Shown: positions 37,364 to 46,053, counted from the stretch's first letter. The stretch is DNA of 64,000 nt from Rhizohabitans arisaemae (GCF_025996515.1 NZ_BLRH01000029.1:558001-622000); one strand, 5' to 3'. Program-made: numbers and translations. Notes: generated by a model from the letters alone, not told the origin.

Positions 37364-37744
37364 ATGGCCGCCCCCACCGAGACCCAGGTTCCCCGTAAAA
37401 CCATGGGCGTCGCGGCATTTGTCGTTCTCGGCGTGTTGACCGCCCTGCTCGCCGGCGGCTGGGGTTACGTGATGTGGGCGTCCAAGGGGCAGACCGAGGT
37501 CATCGATCAGGTGGTGGCGTTCAAGGTCGTCGACGACGACACGATCTCGGTAACCTTTGACGTGGTGAAACCCGCCGAGAGCGCCGCGGTGTGCCGGTTG
37601 GGGGCGATGGACCGGCGGCGTTCGGAGGTGGGCAGCCGCGAGGTGGTCGTCCCTGCGGGTGAGGGTTCCGTACGGCTCACCGAGGCGTTGCAGACCAGTG
37701 CACCTGCGACTTCTGGTTATGTTGTGTACTGCCATCTCAAATAG
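37364..37744 (+). CDS. DUF4307 membrane protein (Rv1081c-like)
   Basis: A 126-residue protein with one N-terminal transmembrane helix (VAAFVVLGVLTALLAGGWGYVMW) and a small extracytoplasmic beta domain whose pattern VAFKVVDDDTISVTFDV and the Cys in AVCRLGA are DUF4307 marks. Function is unknown. GGGAG lies eight bases before the chosen ATG. It sits between mca and greA, as in mycobacteria, and is probably cotranscribed with greA 91 bases downstream. Confidence 0.9.
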   Translation: MAAPTETQVPRKTMGVAAFVVLGVLTALLAGGWGYVMWASKGQTEVIDQVVAFKVVDDDTISVTFDVVKPAESAAVCRLGAMDRRRSEVGSREVVVPAGEGSVRLTEALQTSAPATSGYVVYCHLK

Positions 37745-37835
37745 TGAGACAATAGGGGAAGCGTACGCCGACCGAACTTGTTAGCCTTTCGAAATTCACA
37801 ATCGCTCAACACGCAGCCCCCGAGAAGGAGTACCC

Positions 37836-38336
37836 GTGGCCGACTCCCACGCCGAGAACGTCACCTGGTTGACCCAGGAGGCGTATGACCGCCTGAAGGC
37901 GGAGTATGAGTACCTCTCGGGCCCGGGACGCATCGACATCGCCAAAAAGATCGAAGCGGCCAGGGAAGAGGGTGACCTCCGCGAGAACGGCGGCTACCAC
38001 GCAGCCAAGGAGGAGCAGGGCAAGCAGGAGGGCCGGATCCTCCAGCTGCGGCACATCCTCGACAACGCCAAGGTGGGGGAGGCGCCCCGCACCGAAGGTG
38101 TGGTGGGCCCGGGGATGACGGTCACCATCCGGTTCGAGGGTGACGACGAAGAGGTGACCTTCCTGCTCGCGTCCCGCGAGGAGAGCGGCGCGCCCATCGA
38201 CGTCTACTCCCCCAAGTCCCCGCTCGGATCCGCCATCAACGGCAAGAAGATCGGCGAGCGGGCGAGCTACACGATGCCCAACGGGCGGACCAACACGGTG
38301 GAGATCCTGGAGGCCGTGCCCTACGTCGGCAACTAG
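37836..38336 (+). CDS. greA: Transcription elongation factor GreA
   Basis: A 166-residue GreA. The N-terminal coiled-coil arm carries the acidic tip (AREEGDLRENGGYHAAKEEQG), which enters the RNA polymerase secondary channel and stimulates cleavage of backtracked transcripts. The C-terminal FKBP-like domain includes YSPKSPLGSAINGKKIGE. GTG start with AGAAGGAG upstream. Two hairpins just after the stop probably end transcription. Confidence 0.96.
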   Translation: MADSHAENVTWLTQEAYDRLKAEYEYLSGPGRIDIAKKIEAAREEGDLRENGGYHAAKEEQGKQEGRILQLRHILDNAKVGEAPRTEGVVGPGMTVTIRFEGDDEEVTFLLASREESGAPIDVYSPKSPLGSAINGKKIGERASYTMPNGRTNTVEILEAVPYVGN

Positions 38337-38365
38337 CTCCCGGCTTCCGGGACGCCGGGACACGG

Positions 38366-38422
38366 CGGGACACCGTCGTCCCGGCAGCACTCATTGGCGC
38401 GGTGGCTCGCCGTGCCAATGAG
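38366..38422 (+). terminator. Tandem hairpins downstream of greA
   Basis: CGGGAC/GTCCCG (38366-38383) is followed by a longer stem CTCATTGGC/GCCAATGAG (38390-38422), extendable by four more pairs with one mismatch. No T tract. The remaining 340 bases before the next gene show no gene; only a Shine-Dalgarno (GGGAG) close to the NlpC/P60 start is evident. Confidence 0.65.
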
Positions 38423-38765
38423 CCTGCGCCGGTCATCCGGCGCCCTCGCCGCAGCCGACTCCGGATCGCCCCTGCCTGAACCGGTTTCGGGGGCCGGCCC
38501 ATCAAGACCAGGAGCCTTGGCTACCCTCGGCCCGATCGGGTAAACCCCGACGTCTCCGGTACGGGCTGCGCCGGGTCCGCCGGCCAAACCCCTCTTCTCG
38601 GTGCTTCCCCGGCCTCGGCGACGGCCGGATCGCGGGCCGCGCGGCCGTACCGGACGGGTCACCGACCGATTCCAGACCCGCAAAATTGGCCATTCCAGGA
38701 TCTCAGCGGGCTTACGGTATTCACTGGACAGCCGGAAAGCGGTGGGCCGGGAAGGGAGTGGTCTC

Positions 38766-40076
38766 GTGCGCCATGGGAGACCCGTCCTTCCGGACACCCG
38801 AGTGGATCTCGCCTCCCTGGTGTACGGGCCGGACGGCGGCCTCGCCTGGCGCAGGCTGGTGCGGCGCCGCCGGCGCATGATCGGAGTCATCGCGGTCGCC
38901 CTGGTGGCGACGATCGCGGCCGACCTGGCGGTACTGGCCGAGTTCGACCGGCGCAAGAGCACGGTCCGGACCCAGGCCGCGCAGGTCCGCGTCCAGGCAC
39001 CCGCCGCTCCGCGGGAGGCCGCGCCCACCCCGGCCATCCCGGCGGTCGACCCGCTGGTGCTCCCGAGCGCGGTGGCGCCGCTCAAGGCCGTACGGAAGGC
39101 GCATCTGATCGTGGCCGGTCCGGCGAGCCTCCCGGCGAACCTGATCACGAGAATCCGGCGCTGGAAGGCCGTCACGTCGCTGGAGGTCGTCGAGGCGGCC
39201 GAGGTGACGATCGAGGGCAAGCGGGTGGGGACCATGGGGGTCGACCCGTCCACGTTCCGGGGTTTCACGCCGCGGCTCACGGCCTCCTCCGACGCGCTCT
39301 GGCGCAGCGTGGCCGCGGGGGAGATGGCCGTCTCGTTCCTGCTGGGCACCGACGGGGGGCTGAAGCTCGGCCGTACCGTGCACAGCGGTGCGGAGCGGTT
39401 GCGGGTCGGGGCGATGGCCACGGTGGGGATGGGCTCGGTCGACGCGGTCGTCTCCCGGGAGGTCGCCCGGCGGCTGGGGATCCCCAAGGGCAACGCCTTC
39501 GTGCTCAGCGCGCCCAAGGCGGACTCCGGGAAGCTGCGGGAGACCCTGCTGAAGGTTCTGCCGCGCGGAACCCAGGTCGGGCTGATCAATCCCGTCTACA
39601 CCGAGCGGAAGGCGGTGCCTCCCGCGGCGCCTCCCGCCGCACCCCCCGCGGGGCCGGCTGTGGACAGCGGATCCCTGGTGACCCCGGAGCAGGTCAAGAC
39701 GGCGCTGCTCGCCGCGGGGAGCAAACTCGGGCGCCCCTACGTCTGGGGTGCCGAGGGCCCGGACTCCTTCGACTGCTCGGGGTTGGTGCAGTGGGCGTAC
39801 GCGCAGGCCGGGGTGACCGTGCCGCGGGTCACCCACCAGCAGTGGGCGGCGGGTCCGCAGGTGCCGTTCGATCAGCTGCAGCCCGGTGATCTGATCTTCT
39901 GGCGGCACGATCCCACGAATCCGGGCTACATCTCGCACGTCGCGATCTACTGGGGTGAGGGAATGATGATCGTGGCGCCCCGTTCCGGCGACGTGGTCAA
40001 GATGAGTCCCGTGACGACCCGGAATCTGGCGGGTGTGGTGCGGATCAGCCCGGCGGTCGCCGCCCAGGTGCGTTAG
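38766..40076 (+). CDS. NlpC/P60 peptidoglycan hydrolase with FtsX/MacB-like extracytoplasmic domain
   Basis: A 436-residue membrane-anchored wall hydrolase. One transmembrane helix (MIGVIAVALVATIAADLAVLA, about 38-58) follows a cytoplasmic start. Residues about 110-285 look like the extracellular beta-alpha domain of FtsX/MacB-type proteins (LITRIRRWKAVTSLEVV, later SREVARRLGIPKGNAF). A Pro/Ala linker leads to the NlpC/P60 domain with catalytic C337 (FDCSGLVQWAY) and H391 (ISHVAIYWG). It should cut stem peptides. The fusion may carry its own regulatory module, which in FtsEX systems is a separate subunit. GTG start with GGGAG upstream. Confidence 0.87.
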   Translation: MRHGRPVLPDTRVDLASLVYGPDGGLAWRRLVRRRRRMIGVIAVALVATIAADLAVLAEFDRRKSTVRTQAAQVRVQAPAAPREAAPTPAIPAVDPLVLPSAVAPLKAVRKAHLIVAGPASLPANLITRIRRWKAVTSLEVVEAAEVTIEGKRVGTMGVDPSTFRGFTPRLTASSDALWRSVAAGEMAVSFLLGTDGGLKLGRTVHSGAERLRVGAMATVGMGSVDAVVSREVARRLGIPKGNAFVLSAPKADSGKLRETLLKVLPRGTQVGLINPVYTERKAVPPAAPPAAPPAGPAVDSGSLVTPEQVKTALLAAGSKLGRPYVWGAEGPDSFDCSGLVQWAYAQAGVTVPRVTHQQWAAGPQVPFDQLQPGDLIFWRHDPTNPGYISHVAIYWGEGMMIVAPRSGDVVKMSPVTTRNLAGVVRISPAVAAQVR

Positions 40077-40196
40077 CGGCACGTTGAGCGGGGGCGTGAT
40101 GTTGGTCACGCTGCGCTGAACTGAGGTGACGACCCGCCGTACGTTCGAACGGCGATTTTCCCCCCATCACCCCAGGGTGCGGCATCGCGCGGACAC

Positions 40197-40250
40197 ATTC
40201 TGTTTCACAGAATTGGCCTATACCAATCGCAATGGTATAGGCCAATTTTT
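40197..40250. promoter_or_regulatory. Overlapping inverted repeats, operator or terminator
   Basis: ATTCTGT-TTC-ACAGAAT (40197-40213) is followed by a 15-base perfect stem, AATTGGCCTATACCA paired with TGGTATAGGCCAATT (40211-40225, 40233-40247), and then TTTTT. As RNA it would be a good intrinsic terminator for the NlpC/P60 gene. As DNA its half site recurs just before pckG, so it may equally be a regulator site. Confidence 0.6.
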
Positions 40251-40416
40251 CACCATGCCGGTTTCGGCTTTCTTTGCAGGTCAAACAGGTGGGTACACTC
40301 CTCGGCATCCTCTGCCGCCGTACGGGCGAAGCGGTATCCCCGCTGGTCAGGTATAGCTTTGTGGAAGGGGTAGTGGAATGTCCCAGATATCCCACTTGGG
40401 GTATTTGGGGAGGGTA

Positions 40417-40435
40417 TTGGTATACGCCAATTGGC
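40417..40435. promoter_or_regulatory. Third copy of TTGGTATANGCCAATT near pckG start
   Basis: TTGGTATACGCCAATT (40417-40432) differs at one base from the arm sequence TTGGTATAGGCCAATT found some 170-200 bases upstream, and overlaps the palindrome GCCAATTGGC (40426-40435). It lies about 60 bases before the pckG start codon, where a repressor or activator site would act. No regulator gene is adjacent. Confidence 0.55.
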
Positions 40436-40491
40436 ATAACTGTAGAACCCCGCCGATGATGCTTAAGTCCGAGGGATGTAAGGAGTTCGTC

Positions 40492-42300
40492 GTGTCCGAC
40501 CAGGTCGTCGACCTTGAACAGGCCCCGACCAGCAACGCCGAATTGATTGCCTGGGTTCGTGAGATCGCCGAGCTGACCCAGCCCGACCGGGTCGAGTGGT
40601 GCGACGGATCCGAGGCCGAATGGTCACGCCTGACGGACCTTCTGGTCGAGCAGGGGACGTTCCGGCGGCTGGCCAAGCGGCCCAACAGCTTCTACGCGGC
40701 GTCCGACCCCAGCGACGTGGCCCGCGTCGAAGACCGCACCTACATCTGCTCCGAGCGGGAGGAGGACGCCGGCCCCACGAACAACTGGATCGCGCCGGGC
40801 GAGATGCGCCAGACCTTCGCGGGTCTCTTCCGCGGCTCGATGCGGGGCCGGACGATGTACGTCGTCCCGTTCTGCATGGGCCCGCTGGGCGGTTCCATCT
40901 CCCAGCTCGGCGTGGAGATCACCGACTCCCCGTACGTCGTGGTGTCGATGCGGATCATGACCCGGATGGGCGCCCCGGCGCTCCGGCTGATCGAGGAGCG
41001 CGGCGAGTTCGTCAAGGCCGTGCACTCCGTCGGCGCGCCGCTGGAGCCGGGCCGGGCCGACGTCCCCTGGCCGTGCAACGAGACCAAGTACATCTCCCAC
41101 TTCCCCGAGACCAGGGAGATCTGGTCCTACGGATCGGGGTACGGCGGCAACGCGCTGCTGGGCAAGAAGTGCTACGCCCTCCGCATCGCCTCCACCATGG
41201 CCCGGGACGAGGGCTGGCTCGCCGAGCACATGCTCATCCTCAAGGTCACCCCGCCGGACGCCGAGCCCCGCTACGTCGCCGCGGCCTTCCCCTCGGCCTG
41301 CGGCAAGACCAACCTCGCCATGCTCCAGCCCACCATCCCGGGCTGGAAGGTCGAGACCATCGGGGACGACATCGCCTGGATGCGCTTCGGCGAGGACGGC
41401 CGCCTGTACGCGATCAACCCCGAGGCCGGCTTCTTCGGCGTCGCGCCGGGCACCGGTGAGTCCACCAACGCCAACGCGATCAAGACGCTCTGGGGCAACA
41501 GCATCTTCACCAACGTCGGGCTCACCGACGACGGCGACGTGTGGTGGGAGGGTCTCACCGACGAGCCTCCGGCGCATCTGACCGACTGGAAGGGCAACGA
41601 CTGGACCCCCGAGTCCGGCACCCCGGCCGCCCACCCCAACGCCCGCTTCACCACCCCGGCCGCGCAGTGCCCGACCATCGCGCCCGAGTGGGAGGACCCG
41701 GCCGGCGTGCCGATCTCGGCGATCCTGTTCGGCGGCCGCCGGGCGACGGCCGTACCGCTGGTCACCGAGGCGTTCAGCTGGCAGCACGGCGTCTTCCTGG
41801 GGGCCAACGTCTCCTCCGAGACCACGGCCGCGGCGGCCGGGGCCATCGGGCAGCTGCGGCGGGACCCGTTCGCGATGCTGCCGTTCTGCGGCTACAACAT
41901 GGGCGACTACTTCGGGAACTGGCTGGCGGTCGGCGGCAGGACCGAGCCGGAGAAGCTGCCGCGCCTCTACTACGTCAACTGGTTCCGCAAGGACGAGGAC
42001 GGCAGGTGGCTCTGGCCGGGCTTCGGCGAGAACAGCCGGGTGCTCAAGTGGATCGTGCAGCGGCTGGCCGGCGAGGCCGAGGCGGTGGAGACCCCGATCG
42101 GCCGGGTGCCGACCAAGGAGTCGCTCGACACCGAGGGCCTTGTCCTGGACGACCGTGACCTGGAGACCCTGCTCTCGGTCGACCCCGAGATCTGGCGGCA
42201 GGAGGCGGCGCTCATCCCCGAGCACTTCAACACCTTCGGCAGCCACCTGCCCAAGGAGCTGTGGGACGAGTACAACGCCCTGCACGACCGGTTGAGCTGA
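40492..42300 (+). CDS. pckG: Phosphoenolpyruvate carboxykinase (GTP)
   Basis: A 602-residue GTP-type PEP carboxykinase, the usual length, converting oxaloacetate to PEP for gluconeogenesis. The P loop is [12 protein letters not shown], whose Cys is the reactive GTP-PEPCK cysteine. The Mn-binding region and kinase motif follow ([13 protein letters not shown]), then [14 protein letters not shown] and the guanine-binding region near [14 protein letters not shown]. The GTG beginning VSDQVVDLE is preferred because AAGGAG lies six bases before it. Three operator-like repeats lie upstream, and a 14-base hairpin follows the stop. Confidence 0.97.
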   Translation: MSDQVVDLEQAPTSNAELIAWVREIAELTQPDRVEWCDGSEAEWSRLTDLLVEQGTFRRLAKRPNSFYAASDPSDVARVEDRTYICSEREEDAGPTNNWIAPGEMRQTFAGLFRGSMRGRTMYVVPFCMGPLGGSISQLGVEITDSPYVVVSMRIMTRMGAPALRLIEERGEFVKAVHSVGAPLEPGRADVPWPCNETKYISHFPETREIWSYGSGYGGNALLGKKCYALRIASTMARDEGWLAEHMLILKVTPPDAEPRYVAAAFPSACGKTNLAMLQPTIPGWKVETIGDDIAWMRFGEDGRLYAINPEAGFFGVAPGTGESTNANAIKTLWGNSIFTNVGLTDDGDVWWEGLTDEPPAHLTDWKGNDWTPESGTPAAHPNARFTTPAAQCPTIAPEWEDPAGVPISAILFGGRRATAVPLVTEAFSWQHGVFLGANVSSETTAAAAGAIGQLRRDPFAMLPFCGYNMGDYFGNWLAVGGRTEPEKLPRLYYVNWFRKDEDGRWLWPGFGENSRVLKWIVQRLAGEAEAVETPIGRVPTKESLDTEGLVLDDRDLETLLSVDPEIWRQEAALIPEHFNTFGSHLPKELWDEYNALHDRLS

Positions 42301-42313
42301 CCGTCTGATCGCG

Positions 42314-42347
42314 AGAACCACCGGATTTCCAGGAATCCGGTGGTTCT
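42314..42347 (+). terminator. Hairpin terminator after pckG
   Basis: Perfect 14-base arms (AGAACCACCGGATT and its complement) with a 6-base loop begin 14 bases after the pckG stop. No T tract follows. Confidence 0.8.
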
Positions 42348-42439
42348 GTGCTGCTCCTACCACATTTAGCAGTTTCCTAACATGGCAGACCTCTCCAAAG
42401 GCGCTTCGGGCATGCACCCTTGGGGTGGGAGGGGATTCC

Positions 42440-42682
42440 ATGGCAGGTTTTTTGCTCATCAGTGGCGCTTTCGGACTCGGCGCCGCGGCGGCGACCGGTG
42501 TGATCTTGACGGTACGGGCCAAGGCGCGGCCCAAGGGCGGGCCCCGCTCCGGCTCCCGCCGGTCCGGCTCCGACTCCGGGAGCGCCTGGGTCACCCACGG
42601 CGGTGATTCCGGCGGTGGCGGCGATTTCAGCTGTGGCGGTGGAGGCGGCGGGGGCGGAGGTTGCGGCGGTGGCGGAGGGTGA
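42440..42682 (+). CDS. Small membrane peptide with Gly/Cys tail
   Basis: An 80-residue protein. One hydrophobic helix (LLISGAFGLGAAAATGVILTV, about 4-24) leads into a basic Arg/Ser stretch and a C-terminal tail of nearly pure Gly with two Cys (FSCGG and GGCGG), plus the GGDF element seen in the neighbouring TIGR04222 proteins. It looks like a minimal version of those proteins, carrying anchor and tail only. Strong GGGAGGGG Shine-Dalgarno. The tail is a candidate substrate for the downstream DUF692 enzyme. Confidence 0.75.
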   Translation: MAGFLLISGAFGLGAAAATGVILTVRAKARPKGGPRSGSRRSGSDSGSAWVTHGGDSGGGGDFSCGGGGGGGGGCGGGGG

Positions 42683-42708
42683 CCCCGGCCCCGCGGTGTC
42701 GCAACGGA

Positions 42709-42728
42709 GTTAAGCGATCGATAACATC
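42709..42728 (+). promoter_or_regulatory. Duplicated leader element, copy 1
   Basis: A 20-base element containing GCGATCGATAACATC recurs with 18 of 20 bases identical at 43936-43955. In both places the GCGATCGATA core starts exactly 68 bases before the ATG of a TIGR04222 gene. It probably includes the -10 region (GATAAC) or a shared regulator site. Confidence 0.55.
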
Positions 42729-42781
42729 CCGGCCCTCTTGTTTCCTGTGATTTCCCGGCAAGCTCTCTCAGGGAGGTCTCC

Positions 42782-43777
42782 ATGAACACGGTATTGCTGA
42801 TCATCTCGCTCGTTCTGCTCACCGCGATGGTGTGGGCGAGCGCGGCCAGGCGGGCTCACCGGCGGGTCGATTCCCGGGGCGGGACGGGACTCGACGCCTA
42901 CGGGCTCGCCTATCTCGCCGGGGGGCCGCTCCGTGTGGTGAACACGGCCGTCGCCGTGCTCAGCACGAAAGGGGTCATCCGCGTCTCCCGTGGCCAGGTG
43001 GCCCGGGTGGCGGGGTCGCGCATTAAGATCGTCAATCCCATCGAGGGGGAGATCCTCTCCGTCGTCACCAGGGAGCACGCCCCCGAGCCGGGGCGGATAC
43101 GGCGACAGGTCGCGGACGGTTCGGCGATGAAGGGGCTGGCCGACGACCTGGTCAGGCGGGGATTGATCCATCCGCCGCTCCGAGGCCAGCAGCGACGCGA
43201 GGCGATCATCCCCGGTGTGACGCTGTTCACGCTGCTTACCGCGATCCTGTCGATAGTCCTGGGCGATGGGGATTCCGAGGACTCCAGGACGTTCATCACG
43301 CGAGTGATCTGCGCCGTCACGGTGGTCGTCGGGGTGGCGGCGCTGGTGCGGTACCGCAGATATCGGAAGAAGAAGCTGACCGTCCTGGGGCGCCGCACGC
43401 TCGCGTCGGCCCAGATAAGCCGGCCGCGGACGACCGCCGGGCGGATGACACCCGCGACCGGCAGGGTCGCCGCGGGCGCCATGGCGACCTCGATCGCCCT
43501 GTACGGCCTGAGCGAGGTCGGGGACCCGGCGCTCGCGTCCGAACTGGAGATCCAGCGCTCGGCGGGCCCCGGCGCCGGCGGCTGCGCCGCGGGGGCCTGC
43601 GGCAGCACATCCCCGGACACCTCCTCGGGCGGTGATTGGGGGAGCTCCGGCGGTTCGGGGGGCTCCGGCGGCGGCGACTTCGGCGGAGGCGGCTCCGGAA
43701 GCAGCTGCGGCGGCGGGAGCGGTTCGAGCGGTTGCGGCGGCGGCGGAGGCGGCTGCGGCGGCGGTGGTGGCGGCTGA
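42782..43777 (+). CDS. TIGR04222 membrane protein with Gly/Cys-rich tail, paralogue 1
   Basis: A 331-residue protein with an N-terminal helix (VLLIISLVLLTAMVWAS), the TIGR04222 hallmark AYLAGGPLRVVNTA (43-56), a predicted winged-helix-like middle with VIRVSRGQVARV, two closely spaced helices (about 140-185), and the conserved IALYGLSEVGDPALA just before the tail. The last 75 residues are Ser/Gly-rich with GGDFGG and five Cys in all (CAAGAC, then three singles amid Gly). The family's function is not established. GGGAGG precedes the ATG. It forms a series with two paralogues and the DUF692 gene. Confidence 0.87.
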   Translation: MNTVLLIISLVLLTAMVWASAARRAHRRVDSRGGTGLDAYGLAYLAGGPLRVVNTAVAVLSTKGVIRVSRGQVARVAGSRIKIVNPIEGEILSVVTREHAPEPGRIRRQVADGSAMKGLADDLVRRGLIHPPLRGQQRREAIIPGVTLFTLLTAILSIVLGDGDSEDSRTFITRVICAVTVVVGVAALVRYRRYRKKKLTVLGRRTLASAQISRPRTTAGRMTPATGRVAAGAMATSIALYGLSEVGDPALASELEIQRSAGPGAGGCAAGACGSTSPDTSSGGDWGSSGGSGGSGGGDFGGGGSGSSCGGGSGSSGCGGGGGGCGGGGGG

Positions 43778-43796
43778 CCCAAGCGGCCTGAAACCG

Positions 43797-43940
43797 ATGG
43801 AGTTCACTCGATCGCTTCACCGCCTCCGCCTTTCGCCTACGCGGCAAGGTCCACACCGGATGAGGTGGCGTGCGGTGATCGCGGAGATCACACTGGTGTT
43901 TGTCGGTTTTGTGGTCTTCTTCGCTCTCGCGGCCTGTTAG
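43797..43940 (+). CDS. Very small hydrophobic ORF between paralogues, doubtful
   Basis: A 47-codon frame (or 26 codons from an inner ATG) encoding a membrane helix (ITLVFVGFVVFFALAAC) that ends in Cys at the stop. It could be a short membrane peptide or a remnant of a further paralogue. No Shine-Dalgarno is visible for either start, and its end touches the second leader element. Confidence 0.25.
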   Translation: MEFTRSLHRLRLSPTRQGPHRMRWRAVIAEITLVFVGFVVFFALAAC

Positions 43941-43955
43941 GCGATCGATACCATC
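43936..43955 (+). promoter_or_regulatory. Duplicated leader element, copy 2
   Basis: Matches the element before paralogue 1 at 18 of 20 positions, with the same 68-base distance to the start codon. The third paralogue lacks it, which suggests that paralogues 1 and 2 arose by duplication including their promoter and that paralogue 3 relies on read-through or another promoter. Confidence 0.55.
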
Positions 43956-44008
43956 TCCACCCCTCTCAAACGCTTTGCTGTCAGGGCAGACTGTCCATGG
44001 AGGGTTCC

Positions 44009-44971
44009 ATGAACACGATCATGTTGATCGTCGCGATCCTCGCCTTAGGCGGGGTGTTGTGGGCGGGCAGGATCCTAGAGGACAAGTGGCGCTTCGATTC
44101 GCGAGGTGGACAGGGGCTCGACCACTATGAGCTCGCCTACCTGGCCGGGGGGCCCGGCCGGGTGGTGGACACGGCCATCTCGGTGCTCAGCGTGAACGAG
44201 ATCGTTCGAGTCTCCCGCGGCCAGGTGACCAAGGTCGCGGGCGCACAGTCCCGGGCGAACCATCCCATCGAGCGGGCGGTGCTCGACGTGCTCACCTACG
44301 AGCTGCTCGTCAGCCGGCGCTTTACCGGTCCGGCACGGATACGGCAGGGTGTCGCGAACGGTCCGGCGATGGCGAAGCTCGCCACCGGCCTCGTCAACCG
44401 GGAGTTGATTTTTCCCGCCCTCGCCCAGGGGCGCCGTGTCATCGTCACCGTGATCGTGCTGCTCGCCTGCCTCTTCTCGTCCGTGGCCGTATTCGTCGAC
44501 TACGACGGAGGTCTCATCTTCGGCATAACCCGATTCGTCGCAGCGGCCACGATAGGGGCCGGGGCTGTCACGCTCGCCCGGTCCCGAAAGGCCAGGGCCT
44601 GGACGCCGACCGCCTTGGGGCAGCGGACGCTCCAAGCCGCTCGCGTACTGCATCGGCCACGCACGACCGCGGGCGGGGGCTCACCCTTGGCGGGCAATGC
44701 GGACGTGATCACACTGGCGACCCCGATCGCGCTGTACGGCCTGACGGAGCTGGACGATCCGGCGCTCGCGGCCGAGATCCAGCGCTCGGCGGATCCCGCC
44801 GGCGGGAGCGGCTGGGGAGGCTCCGGCGGTTCGGGTGGCTTCGCCGGCGGGGATTTCGGCGGCTCGCAAAGCTCCGGTGGATCGGGTGGTTCCGGCGGTG
44901 GCGATTTCGGCGGCTCGGAAAGCTCAAGCGGCGGCTGCGGAGGTGGTTGCGGTGGCGGAGGATGCAGCTGA
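44009..44971 (+). CDS. TIGR04222 membrane protein with Gly/Cys-rich tail, paralogue 2
   Basis: A 320-residue relative of the preceding paralogue: N-terminal helix (IMLIVAILALGGVLWAG), hallmark AYLAGGPGRVVDTA, VRVSRGQVTKVAG, a helix pair around 150-200, and IALYGLTELDDPALAAEIQ before the tail. The tail has two repeats of a Ser/Gly unit ending GGDFGGS and finishes with three Cys in CGGGCGGGGCS. GGAGGG precedes the ATG beginning MNTIML; an upstream in-frame extension is rejected because it is not hydrophobic and lacks a Shine-Dalgarno. Confidence 0.87.
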   Translation: MNTIMLIVAILALGGVLWAGRILEDKWRFDSRGGQGLDHYELAYLAGGPGRVVDTAISVLSVNEIVRVSRGQVTKVAGAQSRANHPIERAVLDVLTYELLVSRRFTGPARIRQGVANGPAMAKLATGLVNRELIFPALAQGRRVIVTVIVLLACLFSSVAVFVDYDGGLIFGITRFVAAATIGAGAVTLARSRKARAWTPTALGQRTLQAARVLHRPRTTAGGGSPLAGNADVITLATPIALYGLTELDDPALAAEIQRSADPAGGSGWGGSGGSGGFAGGDFGGSQSSGGSGGSGGGDFGGSESSSGGCGGGCGGGGCS

Positions 44972-45093
44972 CCGGGTTAGCCCGGAAACAGGCGCCGGTG
45001 GGAGATTCTTCGCAGGCGCTGAAAAGGCAAGCCCGCATGGCTCGGTATCCGGGCACATGACGGGTTCGGGAGTCTCGGGTGTGAGGTGAATCC

Positions 45094-46053
45094 GTGCACG
45101 CATTGCTGTTGGTGGCCGCGTCCGCGCTCGCCGTCGTCCTGATCCTGCTGGGCATGGCGGTGAGCTGGGTGGACAAACGGTTCAGAACACGGCCGAGCGC
45201 GTTCGACCCCGCCGCCCTCGACCGGTACGACCACGCCTACCTCGCGGGGGGCCCGCTCCGTGTGGTGAACACGGCGCTCGCCGTACTCTCCGGCGACGGA
45301 TACATCAGGGTGTCCCGAGCCGGGGTCACCAAGGTCGTCGGCGAGCAGGCGCCGCCGGAATCCCCCATCGAGCGGACGGTGCTCGAGGTCGTCGAGATGC
45401 GGCGGGGTCCGGACCCCGGGGCGATCCGGAACTATGTGGCGAACAGCCCCGCGATGAACGGCCTGCGGCAGCGGCTCGTCTCGCTGGGTCTGCTGCTCCC
45501 CGGCCGCCAAGGGCGCGGCTCCGCCATGCTCCGTTTTGTGATCGTCGCCATCGCGCTGGCGGAGTCGGCGATCGCGGTGGCGTCGGGCTACCGGTTCTTC
45601 ACCGGGTCGGGGGACGCCGTCGTCACCATAGCGATCTCGGTGGTCTTCGCGATCGTGGGGCGGAAACTCGGCGCCGACATGCGGCGTCAGTCCGCCAACG
45701 TGGTGACGACCACAGGGCATCGGCTGCTCAAAGATCTGCGGAGCACCCATCGGCCAAAGGGTGAACGTTCCGGTGCCCTCGCCGCCGCGGGGGTCCTCGC
45801 GGTCGCGACACCGCTGGCGCTGTACGGGCTGAGCGAGCTCGACGACCCGGCGCTCGCCGAGGGGCTGCAGGACAGGAGCGGCTCGGGCGGCTGTGCCGCG
45901 GGCGGGTGCGGCGGCGGGGCGACCGGCTCGGGCACGGAGAGCTTCGGCGGAAGTGACTTCGGCGGCTGCGGTGGCTGCGGCGGAGGAAGTGGCGGCGGCG
46001 GTGGCTGCGGCGGTGGTGGCGGCTGTGGTGGCTGCGGCGGCTGTGGCGGTTGA
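45094..46053 (+). CDS. TIGR04222 membrane protein with Gly/Cys-rich tail, paralogue 3
   Basis: A 319-residue paralogue with the N-terminal helix (LLLVAASALAVVLILLGMAV), AYLAGGPLRVVNTA, YIRVSRAGVTKVVG, a helix pair, and LALYGLSELDDPALAEGLQ before the tail. This tail is the richest in cysteine: eight Cys, spaced by Gly runs of two to five (e.g. FGGCGGCGGGSGGGGGC). It lies closest to the DUF692 gene, 54 bases upstream, and is the best candidate for its substrate. GTG start with GAGGTGA upstream. Confidence 0.87.
   Translation: MHALLLVAASALAVVLILLGMAVSWVDKRFRTRPSAFDPAALDRYDHAYLAGGPLRVVNTALAVLSGDGYIRVSRAGVTKVVGEQAPPESPIERTVLEVVEMRRGPDPGAIRNYVANSPAMNGLRQRLVSLGLLLPGRQGRGSAMLRFVIVAIALAESAIAVASGYRFFTGSGDAVVTIAISVVFAIVGRKLGADMRRQSANVVTTTGHRLLKDLRSTHRPKGERSGALAAAGVLAVATPLALYGLSELDDPALAEGLQDRSGSGGCAAGGCGGGATGSGTESFGGSDFGGCGGCGGGSGGGGGCGGGGGCGGCGGCGG

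Noticed and set aside
40045-40437. Minus-strand frame across the pckG upstream region
   Set aside because: It spans the hairpin and operator repeats and has no plausible start or domain.
40624-42822. 732-codon minus-strand frame
   Set aside because: Antisense to pckG, whose motifs are complete. The frame's start region is the mirror of the Gly-rich tail upstream.
43620-43777. GGC-rich repeats as a CRISPR array or tandem-repeat locus
   Set aside because: The units are irregular, there are no spacers, and the reading frame encodes the Gly/Cys tail.
42910-43782. Pro-rich minus-strand frame resembling a surface protein
   Set aside because: It is only the complement of the GGC-rich tail of TIGR04222 paralogue 1.
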